Part shown: piece by piece, positions 1-8,282 of the stretch
How the letters are laid out: the number at the start of each line of letters is the position of its first letter
Position numbering within the stretch: position 1 is the first letter of the stretch
Assembly: GCF_900323885.1 (NCBI RefSeq)
Contig: NZ_OOHJ01000022.1
Span: 1,178,001-1,242,000 of the forward strand
Direction of reading: 5' to 3'
From: [Actinomadura] parvosata subsp. kistnae
Lineage (GTDB): Bacteria; Actinomycetota; Actinomycetes; Streptosporangiales; Streptosporangiaceae
DNA length: 64,000 nucleotides
Program-made: the position numbers and the translations under genes
The notes under the pieces: generated by a model
Database searches by the model: none
What the model saw: only the letters and a program-made list of their open reading frames with translations
Told to the model about the DNA's origin: nothing

Positions 1-833
1 AGCGGGGGCAACGCGGTCAGCCGGCGCAGCAGCAACGGCTGCAGCACCACCACGACCACCGGGTTGACGGCCAGCACCAGGCCGTAGGCGGAGGAGTCGA
101 AGCCCTGCCCCGTCATGACGATCGGCAGAGCCACGTAGGCCTGGACCAGCAGGCAGGCGCAGAGGAAGAAGGCGAGAGTGAGGCTGACCAGCAGCCCGTC
201 CGCCATCGTGAACCGCGTCCACGTGGTGCGCCGCGGCCTCGGCAGGTCCGCCGGCACCAGCCGGGCCGCGATGGTCGCGAAGCTGAGACAGGCGACGGCG
301 TTGATGGCGAACAGCAGCCAGAACGACCTCGTCGCCAGCCACCCGCCCGCCACGCCGGCGACCGCCGTGCCCAGGTTGACCGCCCAGTAGAGCAGGCCGA
401 ACGCGCGCGAGCGGTCGGCCGGGGCGACGGTGTCGGCGACGAGCGCCGACACCGCCGGCCGGTACAGGTCGACGGCCAGGCCGTACACGCCCACCGCCAG
501 CGCGATGGCGACGACGTGCGTGGCGAACGGGATCAGCAGCATCGTGCCCGCGCTGGCCAGCATGCCCGCGATCAGCATGCGGCGGCGGCCCACCCGGTCG
601 GCGAGCTGCCCGCCGAGGATCGGCGACAGCATCGCCCCGGCGCCGAACGTGGAGATGACCGTGCCGATGAGCACCGGGGACAGCTGCCAGCGGCCGGAGA
701 GGTAGATCGCGAGGAAGGGCTGCACGACGTAGCCGGCCCGGTTGATGAGCGTGCCCGACCAGAGCACCCAGAACAGCCTGGGCAGCTTGCCCACCGGCCC
801 CCGCGCCACCGCGGCCCTCACCACCTTCACCAT
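1..833 (-). CDS. MFS transporter (3' part beyond window)
   Basis: About 277 residues of a major facilitator superfamily permease are visible; the stop codon lies beyond the left edge. Many hydrophobic helices alternate with short loops, and the family signature between TM2 and TM3 is present (GGQLADRVGRRRM, about residues 74-86). The ATG at 833 is chosen because it begins a typical short basic N-terminus (MVKVVRAAVARG) and lies 21 bp after the stop of the GNAT gene. It is the third gene of a minus-strand operon behind a radical SAM enzyme and an acyl/aminoacyl transferase-like protein, so export of a product of those enzymes is the likely role (inference). Substrate cannot be read from the sequence. 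Confidence 0.85.
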   Translation of the reverse strand, partial: MVKVVRAAVARGPVGKLPRLFWVLWSGTLINRAGYVVQPFLAIYLSGRWQLSPVLIGTVISTFGAGAMLSPILGGQLADRVGRRRMLIAGMLASAGTMLLIPFATHVVAIALAVGVYGLAVDLYRPAVSALVADTVAPADRSRAFGLLYWAVNLGTAVAGVAGGWLATRSFWLLFAINAVACLSFATIAARLVPADLPRPRRTTWTRFTMADGLLVSLTLAFFLCACLLVQAYVALPIVMTGQGFDSSAYGLVLAVNPVVVVVLQPLLLRRLTALPP

Positions 834-854
834 CGGATCGGCGTCACCGCGATC

Positions 855-1868
855 TCACCACCGCAGTTCGAACGCGTTCGCGGCCCGCCGCTGCGCCATG
901 TTCGCCGCCAGCCGCGCCCCGATCTCCTCGAACCCGGCGCGCAACCGCTGCCGCAGCCGCTCCACCTCACCCGTCTCCCGGTCGCCGACCGGCCCCAGAT
1001 GGTTCTCCAGCAGGTAGAACGTGTTCGCCCCCATGTCGAGCTTGTTCAGCTCGGCACCCCTGCCGAGGACGAACGTGTCCACGCCCATGTCGGCGCCCCG
1101 CCGGAACATCTCGTAGAACCACGCCTTGTACAGGTTCTGGCTGCTCGGCACCACCGCGTGGTCGATGCCCTGGGCGACGAACGACATGGTGCGCCCGCCG
1201 TCCTCCACCAGGTTCAGGCCCGCCTGCACCGGCGGGCCGCCCTCCAGCGGGCGGCGCAGGTACAGGTGCAGCCCGGCCCCGAGCGGCGTCCGGAGCATCG
1301 CCCTGAGCGCCGGCAGCGACAGGTGGTTGTGCTGGTGACCGTACTTGCGCAGGTTCAGCCGGTGCAGCCGGTCGAACAGCAGCAGGTGCTCCTCCGTGAT
1401 GTCGGGGAACGAGACGAGCTCCAGGTCGTACCGCTCGGCGGCGCGGCGGGCCGCCCGGCGCAGATCACCGTGCCGGTTCTTGCCGAGCTGGCCGCGCAGG
1501 TCCTCGTCGACCCCGTCGCGCACCCGGTAGTCGGCCCCCACGAACCACGGGATCGGCGTGAACCCGGCCGCCCGCAGCGCCCCGGTGTCGTCGGCCGCCT
1601 TGACGACCGGGTACAGCACCCAGTCGGTGGCGAGGTCCGCGGCCCGCTCCCGGGCCTCCCGCACGGTGCGGGCGTCCGGCGCGTCCACGTGGGTGGCGTA
1701 GAAGTAGCCTGCCGGCACGTACGCCGTCTGCCGGTGCAGCTTCTGGTCGCCCAGACCCGCCTCCCGCACGATCGCCCACCAGTGGATCATCTCGCCGAGC
1801 ACGACCGCGGGCGCGGCGACGCCGTACATCTGGCAGAACAGGTCGCGGTAGATCGGCGCCGGTCGCAT
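855..1868 (-). CDS. Fem/GNAT-fold acyl or aminoacyl transferase
   Basis: A 337-residue protein starting MRPAPIYRDLF. The C-terminal half has the layout of the FemAB-like/BioF2-like GNAT fold: a Lys-Tyr-Gly-His-rich stretch, a beta-hairpin region with VEDGGRTMSFVAQG, a helix beginning SQNLYKAWFYEMFRRGADMG, and the pattern FVLGRGAELNKLDMGANTF. That pattern recalls the conserved R-G-x-x-x-x-K segment of the FemAB-like family. Members transfer acyl groups, or amino acids from aminoacyl-tRNA; the substrate here is unknown. The ATG lies 2 bp after the radical SAM stop, so the two are almost certainly co-translated. A plain N-acetyltransferase is the alternative reading. Confidence 0.75.
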   Translation of the reverse strand: MRPAPIYRDLFCQMYGVAAPAVVLGEMIHWWAIVREAGLGDQKLHRQTAYVPAGYFYATHVDAPDARTVREARERAADLATDWVLYPVVKAADDTGALRAAGFTPIPWFVGADYRVRDGVDEDLRGQLGKNRHGDLRRAARRAAERYDLELVSFPDITEEHLLLFDRLHRLNLRKYGHQHNHLSLPALRAMLRTPLGAGLHLYLRRPLEGGPPVQAGLNLVEDGGRTMSFVAQGIDHAVVPSSQNLYKAWFYEMFRRGADMGVDTFVLGRGAELNKLDMGANTFYLLENHLGPVGDRETGEVERLRQRLRAGFEEIGARLAANMAQRRAANAFELRW

Positions 1869-1870
1869 CG

Positions 1871-3577
1871 TCAGCCCACGACCTCGGCGGTCAGGCCCCG
1901 CGCGGCGGCCTCCAGCAGGATCTCGTCCCGCTGCCGCCAGTGCGACCAGAACGCGCCCTTGTACCCCATCTGCACCAGGCAGGTGAGGAACGGATTGTCG
2001 GCGTAGTTGTTGTCGTCCTTGGTCAGGCCGGGCGCGGTGGGCAGCATCACCCGCGGGTGGTCCTTCTCGGGGATGTACTTCCACAACATCTCGACCGTAC
2101 GCAGCCAGCGGCCGTTGGGCAGGCCCATCGTCTCCTTGTCCTCCGGCAGGTCCGGGGAGAAGTAGTACAGCGGCCGCAGCTCGCCGTCCTCGTCGAACAT
2201 GAACTGGCGCTCGTACTCCACCACGCTCGCGCAGCTCTCGATCGGACGGATCGTGATGGGCCTGGTCGCCGTGTTCGACTGCACGCCAGGAACGGTGCGG
2301 ACGCCGGCGCTGCGCCGGGCGAACTCGATGCCCAGCGGCGAGTACGGGAACAGCCGGATGCCGAGCGTGAAGCCCACCACAGTGGCGTCGAGGGCGAGCA
2401 TGGCGTCCACGCACTCGCGCAGCGTCTCCCACGTCTCGCCCGGCATGCCCGCCATGACCTCGACCATCGTCAGCATGCCGTACTTGTTCGCGAGCCGGCA
2501 CACCTCGCGGGTGTTGTCGAAGGTGTAGTAGCGGGCGCCGCCAGAAGTCACCTTCCAGCCCTTGAGGATGTCCTCACGGACGTGGTCCGGCGCGACGTTC
2601 ACACCCCGGCAGCCGGCCTGCGCCAGCAGCTCCGCGAACTCCTCGTCGAACGGCGCCGGCTGCGAGTAGATCCACAACCTCAGCCGGTGCAGGGGCGAGG
2701 ACGCGTCCGCGTTCTTCCTGCGCACGATCTCCCGCAGGATCGCCTTGCTGTTGCCGATGTTGAGGTTGAACTCGCTGTCGGTGGTGTGCAGGTCGAACAC
2801 GCCCTGCCCGGTCAGCGCCTCCATCTCGTCCACGACCTTCTCCGGCCGCCGCCGCGCGAACCGGTTGCCCTTGGCGTCCGGCTCCACGCAGTGCGTGCAG
2901 GCGAACGGGCAGCCGTTCTTCGTGAGGATGTTGCCGAGCCCGCCGCGCTGGTAGTACTTCAGGTTGTCCACCTTCCACGGCTCGCCCGAGCGGCGGGTGT
3001 AGGCGGTCTCCCGGTTCGCGAACTCCGCCCGCCCCTCCAGCTCGTGCCGCAACGGCAGCTCCGACACCCACACACCGTCGCCCGGCACCCGCGTCACGCC
3101 GTCGCCCGTATTGATGATCAGGCCGGGCACCGTACGCGGCGAAACCCCGCCGGCCAGCGCCTTCGCCAGCCTGGAGATGATGATCTCCCCCGGCCCCTTG
3201 ACCCCGAAGTCGATGCCGAAGTAGTCGACGAGCGCGAACGGCATCGACGAGAACCCCACCCCACCCGCGATGACCGGCGCGCTCGACACCGCCTTGATGG
3301 CCTGGATGATCTCGCGGTGCTCCGGCAGGAACACCCGCTGCTCCTGCGGATAGATGGTGTCGGTATTACGGATCGTGATCCCCACGAGCAACGGCTTGCG
3401 ATCGGCGAAGAACTCCTCGACCGCGCTCCGCCAGTCGTCCCTCCGGAACGTGAGATCGAGCACCTCCACCCGGAACCCGGCGGCCTCCAGGGAAGTGGTC
3501 AGAATATCGAGCGCGTACGGCGTGATCGGCGGGTGCAGCTTATTCGGGTTAACCAGGACGACAAGTTCCTGGGACAT
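1871..3577 (-). CDS. TsrM-like cobalamin-dependent radical SAM methyltransferase
   Basis: A 568-residue protein. Residues 1-150 look like a Rossmann-type B12-binding domain (start LVVLVNPNKLHPPITP, then GGVGFSSMPFALVDYFG and KGPGE) but without the usual DxHxxG base-off motif. The radical SAM core carries CxxxCxxC at Cys223, Cys227 and Cys230 (KNGCPFACTHCVEP). A DUF-like C-terminus ends with GYKGAFWSHWRQRDEIL. Absence of DxHxxG is a hallmark of the tryptophan C2-methyltransferase TsrM. Arg70 in GITIRN, Glu269 in TTDSEF and Tyr304 in LWIYSQ fall close to residues reported as important in TsrM (from memory, unaligned). A strong RBS (GGGGGTAGG) precedes ATG. First clear gene of the operon with the Fem/GNAT protein and MFS exporter. 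Radical SAM/B12 identity is firm; the tryptophan substrate is inference. Confidence 0.8.
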   Translation of the reverse strand: MSQELVVLVNPNKLHPPITPYALDILTTSLEAAGFRVEVLDLTFRRDDWRSAVEEFFADRKPLLVGITIRNTDTIYPQEQRVFLPEHREIIQAIKAVSSAPVIAGGVGFSSMPFALVDYFGIDFGVKGPGEIIISRLAKALAGGVSPRTVPGLIINTGDGVTRVPGDGVWVSELPLRHELEGRAEFANRETAYTRRSGEPWKVDNLKYYQRGGLGNILTKNGCPFACTHCVEPDAKGNRFARRRPEKVVDEMEALTGQGVFDLHTTDSEFNLNIGNSKAILREIVRRKNADASSPLHRLRLWIYSQPAPFDEEFAELLAQAGCRGVNVAPDHVREDILKGWKVTSGGARYYTFDNTREVCRLANKYGMLTMVEVMAGMPGETWETLRECVDAMLALDATVVGFTLGIRLFPYSPLGIEFARRSAGVRTVPGVQSNTATRPITIRPIESCASVVEYERQFMFDEDGELRPLYYFSPDLPEDKETMGLPNGRWLRTVEMLWKYIPEKDHPRVMLPTAPGLTKDDNNYADNPFLTCLVQMGYKGAFWSHWRQRDEILLEAAARGLTAEVVG

Positions 3578-3755
3578 TACCTACCCCCATGTGAATGGTC
3601 TGCCGCCGAGATCGACATCGCACCAGCGGATCCCGGCAGAACGTATTCGCGCACGGCGAACCCACGGACGAAGATCAGATGCCCGCGGCTGTCTTGCAGC
3701 AGCTGAATAAGTTCACTCGGGCAGGCCGACGGCCCCCCGAAGCCGATGGCCAGAG

Positions 3756-4031
3756 TTACTTACGTGCCCGCCATTTGTCAATACGAATACGGCCTCGCAC
3801 GAAATAGGGATAACGATCGTCTCCCCAAGAACCTCGATGGACCACTTCCGCCACCACCTCGGCAGGCCACTGAGGCGAGGCCATTTTCGGACACAACGAA
3901 TCACCGTCGTCGCGAACATGGGATTGACACACTTGGCCGACGAGTTTCCAGGGGACGACAAGGACTTTTATCAGGATCGAACGCGCCGGCACATACGAAT
4001 TGGGTCCCTGCGAAGCGGCGCTATCCAACAA
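3756..4031 (-). CDS. Possible small unknown protein or gene remnant
   Basis: An open frame of 91 residues, not recognised. Its C-terminal half (from VLVVPWKLVGQVCQSH to the stop after RIDKWRARK) has a protein-like composition with mixed aromatic, charged and hydrophobic residues. It uses AT-containing third positions, unlike the strongly GC3-biased neighbours. No ribosome binding site is evident before the ATG. It lies upstream of and in the same direction as the radical SAM gene, with 178 bp between. It could be a small leader gene of that operon, the tail of a decayed gene, or chance; overlapping frames on both strands weaken the case. Confidence 0.25.
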   Translation of the reverse strand: MLDSAASQGPNSYVPARSILIKVLVVPWKLVGQVCQSHVRDDGDSLCPKMASPQWPAEVVAEVVHRGSWGDDRYPYFVRGRIRIDKWRARK

Positions 4032-4360
4032 ACGTTACGGAACCCTCACACCCCACGCCCACACGAGACCACTGACCCCATAGCCGAGGAGACCAACGAC
4101 CTCAGGGCCGCGCCAGACCACCACGCCATGACCGCGCCAAACGACCGCACCAAACCACCACGCCTCACGACCGCGCCTCACGACCGCGCCTCACGACGAC
4201 CGTGGGAAACCACTACCACCACACACTCCAGGCTGGCCCAAAGCCACCGCCACGACGCCCAGAACACCGGCCGACACGAGACCACCACCGGCCACCCAAC
4301 ACGCCGTGGCCCGGTCGAACCGGCCACCACGACGCCCCAGAAGCCGCCAACCCCCACCGC

Positions 4361-4464
4361 ACCCAACGGCCCGCACGAGACCCGCCAGCCACCCACCCAA
4401 CGGCCCGCACGAGACCACGCCAGCCACCCACCCAACGGCCTGCACGAAACCACGCCAGCCACCC
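4361..4464. repeat. 35-bp tandem repeat, three copies
   Basis: Three direct copies of a 34-35 bp unit beginning ACCCAACGGCC (4361-4394, 4395-4429, 4430-4464). Each contains CCGCACGAGACC or a one- or two-base variant, followed by CCAGCCACC. It sits just downstream of the comEC stop in DNA without a recognised gene. The near-identity of the copies suggests recent local duplication. Confidence 0.85.
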
Positions 4465-4526
4465 ACCCACCCCACCCCCCACCATGACCCTGCCGAAGTA
4501 ACCGCCATGACGCCGCCCAGGGCGCC

Positions 4527-7500
4527 CTACGGTCCGCGTGAGACCACCGCCATCCCTCCTTCTTCCCGTTCGACGACGGCGAGGTCTCCGGACTGGTCCG
4601 TTCTGTGGACGGTGAGCCCGAGGCCCCGGAGGAGGGCCAGCGTGGACATGGCCGGATGACCGTAGTCGTTGCCGGCTCCCACACTGATCAACGCCGCCCG
4701 CGCACCCAGCGACGCCAGGAAGGCCGGGGACTGCCTGTTCGAGCCGTGGTGCGGTGTCTTGAGGAGGTCGGCCCGTACGGGGAACCGGTGCAGCAACTCG
4801 TCCTGAGCCTCCGTCTCCAGATCGCCGCCCAGCAGGATCGACCCGGCACGCCACCGCACGTGCAGGACCACACTCGAATTGTTGATCGTGCTCCCCTCGC
4901 TCTGCCCGCTCATCTCCCCCCTGGCGAGATCCGGCGCCAGCACGGTCAGCTCCGACGGCCCGAAACGCCAGCGCGTCCCCGGCGCCACCGTCCACTCGGG
5001 AATGTGGTGGCGCGCCAGCGTGGCCCAGACCCGAGCCCCGGACCCCTCATGGATCCGGTGTGGACTGACGACCACCGCTCCGACCCGCCGCCCCCTGAGA
5101 ACGCCCGGCAGGCCGTCCACGTGATCAGCGTGCGGGTGGGTAAGAACGAGCAACGGTACGTCCTCGACACCGACCCTACGCAGGCACCGATCCATCACGA
5201 CCGGATCCGGCCCCGCATCGACCACGACCCCCCGCCCCGGCCCCGCGGCCACGACAAGCCCGTCCCCCTGCCCCACATCACACATCACCATCAACCACCC
5301 CTTGGGCGGCCAGGGACCAACGACGGGCCGAATCACGAGGACCGCCACCAGCGCGGCAACGACCACCGTCAACGCCACCGCCCGCCAGGCACGACGCCTC
5401 AGAACGGGCACCGCCACGACCAAGGTCACCAGCAGCAGCCCGAGCCCCGGCAAACCAGCAGGCCATGGCAGGGTGGCGAAGGGCAACCCCACCGACCACC
5501 GACCGACCATGATGATCCACCCGACCGCATACCCAGCCGTGATCACCAGAACCTGCGCGGCATCCGGCCACAGCGGCGCCACCAGCGCGGCACCGAAACC
5601 GAGCAGCGTGGCCGGAGCCACCGCCGGAGCGACGAGCAGGTTCGCCACCAGCGCGACGGGGGTGAGCTGCCCCGCCATCAACACCAGAACCGGCGTCACA
5701 GCCAACTGCGCCGCCGCCGGCACAGCCACGGCCTCAGCCATCCACCGAGGCAACGGCCGACTAAAGAGCCATCGAACACCGGCCTGCCCCTTACCTGCCC
5801 TCATACCCGACACCCCACCTGCCCCCGCATCCGACGTCCCACCTGGCCTCGCGCCGGACGCCCTACCTGGCCTCGCGCCCGACACCCCACCTGGCCTCGC
5901 ACCCGACACCCCACCTGGCCCGATGCCCGACCGATCACCTGGCCCTTGTCCGGACGCGTCGCCTCGCCCCACACGAGGCACCCCACCTTGCTGCCTAGCC
6001 GATACGTCATCTGGCCCCACACGAGGTGCCCCACCCCGCTGCCCAGCCGATACGTCACCTCGCGCGACATCAGGCATCTCATCCCGCCGCACAGCGGACA
6101 TCTCGTCTCGCCTCGCACCTGCCGTGCCACCTCGCCCTATGCCAGGCGTCCCGCCCCGGTGCAGGGCCGACGCGTCGCCTCGCCTCACGCCGAGCGCATC
6201 GCCCTCGTGCACAGCCAATACGTGGCCCCGCTCCGCGCCTGGGGTGCCGCCCGACCCCAAGCCAGGCGTGCCGTCTCGACCTTCGCCCGTTGTGCGCTCA
6301 TCTTCCGAGCCCTGGGCGCGGGGCGGCTCTTCTGGGGGGCCGTCCTTTTCTGAGGTGCCTGACAGCTTGTCTCGCCAGCGGGGAGCGAGGAGGAGGATGC
6401 CGGCGGTGGCCGTGACCGAGAGGGCGAAGCCGTACGAGCGGGCCAGGTCTGGGGCGAACAGGACCAGGAAGAGGACCGTGGCCGACAGGGCCGCGAGGCC
6501 GTCCTTCGAGCGACCGGTGCCCATGGCGACGGCGGCGGCCAGGCCCATGAGGAGAGCTCGGAGCACGCTCGGGGACGGGCGGGCGACCACCGTGAACGCG
6601 AGCATCGCCACGGCGGCGAAGATCGCCCGCAGGGGAAGGGGGAGGCCGATCAGGCGGGAGAGCGCGAGGGCCGCTCCCGCGACGATCGCCAGGTTGGCTC
6701 CCGAGACGGCGTTCAGGTGGCTCAGGCCTGCTTCCTTGAGGTCTGCGGTCACCTGCGGGTCCATGCGCGAGACGTCTCCGACGACCAGGCCCGGGAGGAG
6801 GCCGCGCTGGTCGGGAGGGAGCACGTCGGCGGCGGATCGGAGGCCCGCTCTGAGGCTGCCGGCCGCTGTTTGGAGGGTGGAAGGGGGTGTCAGGACTCGG
6901 GGCGGGGTTCGGGCAAGCATGGTCGCCGCTTCCAGGGTGCCGGGTGTCGGTGTCGCGAGGCGCCCGGTAACTTCCACGTCCTGGGTCGGCAGGAGCGAGG
7001 CCCAGGCGCGGCCGGTGGCGAAGACCGTGATGGGGACGTTGACCGCTTGCCTGGTCGTGGGTGTCTGGATGAGCTTGAGGTCTGCGGAGACTACGTAGCT
7101 TTCCTGGGTGAAGCGGGAGTTCCTGTTGGGGCGGCGTTCCGGGTCGCCGGTCAGGGTGATGACGGCGGTGATGGTGGCGTTCTGACCGGCCAGTTCCGCT
7201 GCTGGGCTCGATGTCAGGGCATGGATGCGGAGGGCGACTGCGGCCGAGGCGGCGGCTGTGCAGATGAGGGTGGCTATGAGGATGTTGCGCCAGCTTGCGG
7301 CCCTCTCCGCGCCGCGCCACCACCTCCTGCGTGCGGTAGTGCCGTGTGCGGTGGCGCTCTGGGCACTGGGTGTCGGGTGGGTTGACGGGGTGGGCGCGGG
7401 TGGGCAGAGCGGTTCCTGGGAGCGGGGCCGCCCCATGCGGGCGGGCGGGTACGGCGGCTCCTGGGGTGTGGGTGGGCAAAGCGGCTTCCCCGGGGTGGGT

Positions 7501-8281
7501 GGGCAAAGCGGATCGACAGAGGTGCAGGGCGGCTTTCCAGGTGTGGGTGGGTAGGGCGGCTTCCCCGGCTCGGGTGGGCAGAGCGGGTCACTGCGCACTG
7601 ACGGGCACAACGGCTCGGCGGGTGCGGGCGAGCGGGAGGGCCTTCCGGGTGTGGGTGGGCAGAGCGGGGCAGTGCTCAGGGACGGGCAGAGCGGCTCGGC
7701 CGGCGCGGGCGAGCAGGGCGGCCTTCTGGGTGTGGGTGGGCAAAGTGGGTCAATGACCCCGGACGGGCGGGGCGAGGCGGGCGGGCTTTCCGGTGTGGAC
7801 GGGAAGAGCGGCTGAGTGCGTATGGACGAGCTGGGCCGACCGGGGTGCTCAGGGTGTACAGGCGGACCGGGGCGCTCGGGGGGCATGTGTGGGCCAGGGA
7901 GCGCAAGGCTGGTTGGTGGGCGGAGGTGCGAGTGGCGTTGGGGTGCGCGTGGCGGTGGTGATGGGAGTGGGGGTGGGGGTGGGGCGGTGAGGGTGACTTT
8001 GTGAGCCAAGCTGTGGCTGCGGCGGTGATGGCTGCTGTGGTGGCGATGATCATGCCTGTGAGGGGTGGGCCGGTGAGGCTGATCAGAGCGCTGGCCCAGG
8101 CTGCCACAGAGGGGAGGGCGAGGGGCCATGCATGCGTGCGCACGGCAGGAGGGTGGTTGTCGTGCTGAGGGGCGTCGTCATGTTGTGGGGCGAGGGAGAG
8201 AGTGTCGCGCTCATGCGTGGGCGCGGTGGGAGGGTGATGTTGGTGAGGAGTGTCGTCGTGTTGGGGAAGGGGGATGGGCAT
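4527..8281 (-). CDS. comEC: ComEC/Rec2-like DNA-uptake channel, with an apparent frameshift near the N-terminus
   Basis: Inner-membrane channel family that carries transforming DNA into the cytoplasm. The ATG at 8281 follows the comEA stop by 1 bp and begins a frame with two hydrophobic segments (near LPSVAAWASALISLTG and MIIATTAAITAAATAWL). That frame stops at 7676, while the rest of the protein (TM segment ILIATLICTAAASAAVAL, competence domain with HLNAVSGANLAIVAG, C-terminal metallo-beta-lactamase domain with HPHADH, GGDLE and TPHHGS) is in another frame. The switch must lie between about 7990 and 7676, where G runs and repeats abound. The protein also carries a Pro-rich N-terminal linker and 20 tandem octapeptides between membrane segments. 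Either the gene is broken or phase-variable, or the assembly lost a base. Confidence 0.85.
5802..6281 (-). repeat. 20 tandem 24-bp repeats encoding octapeptides inside ComEC
   Basis: On the minus strand, 160 codons divide without remainder into 20 units of 8 residues, from GRDGTPGL to GAGGVSGM. The loose consensus is x-R/P-G-G/D-x-S/P-G/A-x. The last units are near identical (RPGGVSGA, RPGRASGA, RPGGTSDA), the older ones degenerate. The array sits between two predicted membrane stretches (after APRWRDKL and before RWLFSRPLPRWM), where relatives normally have a short loop. The reading frame is preserved throughout. Confidence 0.9.
7380..7810 (-). repeat. Degenerate Pro-rich minisatellite in the comEC 5' region
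   Basis: On the plus strand the motif GTGGGTGGGCARAGCGG recurs roughly every 20-60 bp with variants. In the downstream comEC frame it encodes recurring PLCPPTPGKP-like decapeptides (PLCPPTPRRP, PLCPPTPGRP, PLCPPEPGKP, PLCPPTPGKP). It lies between the N-terminal hydrophobic segments and the rest of ComEC. The frame change in comEC must fall in or just upstream of it. Confidence 0.75.
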
Positions 8282-8282
8282 G

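Larger units (their letters stand above)
3578..4526. other. Gene-poor, lower-GC spacer upstream of the radical SAM operon
   Basis: About 950 bp with no confidently recognised gene. The part at 3578-4050 is visibly richer in A+T than the rest of the window and must contain the promoter of the radical SAM operon. The part at 4100-4480 is C/A-rich low-complexity DNA, with three short CGCCTCACGAC copies near 4161-4195 and a 35-bp tandem repeat at 4361-4464. Several short open frames cross it, one of which is listed separately at low confidence. Confidence 0.6.

Noticed and set aside
3675..3716. 13-codon GTG frame before the radical SAM gene as a RiPP precursor
   Set aside because: Too short, no Shine-Dalgarno at proper distance and no leader peptide; mentioned only as a weak possibility.
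3837..4487. A 216-codon plus-strand frame in the leader region
   Set aside because: Its second half is only Pro/Thr/His repeats from the low-complexity DNA, and no RBS or homologous pattern is seen.
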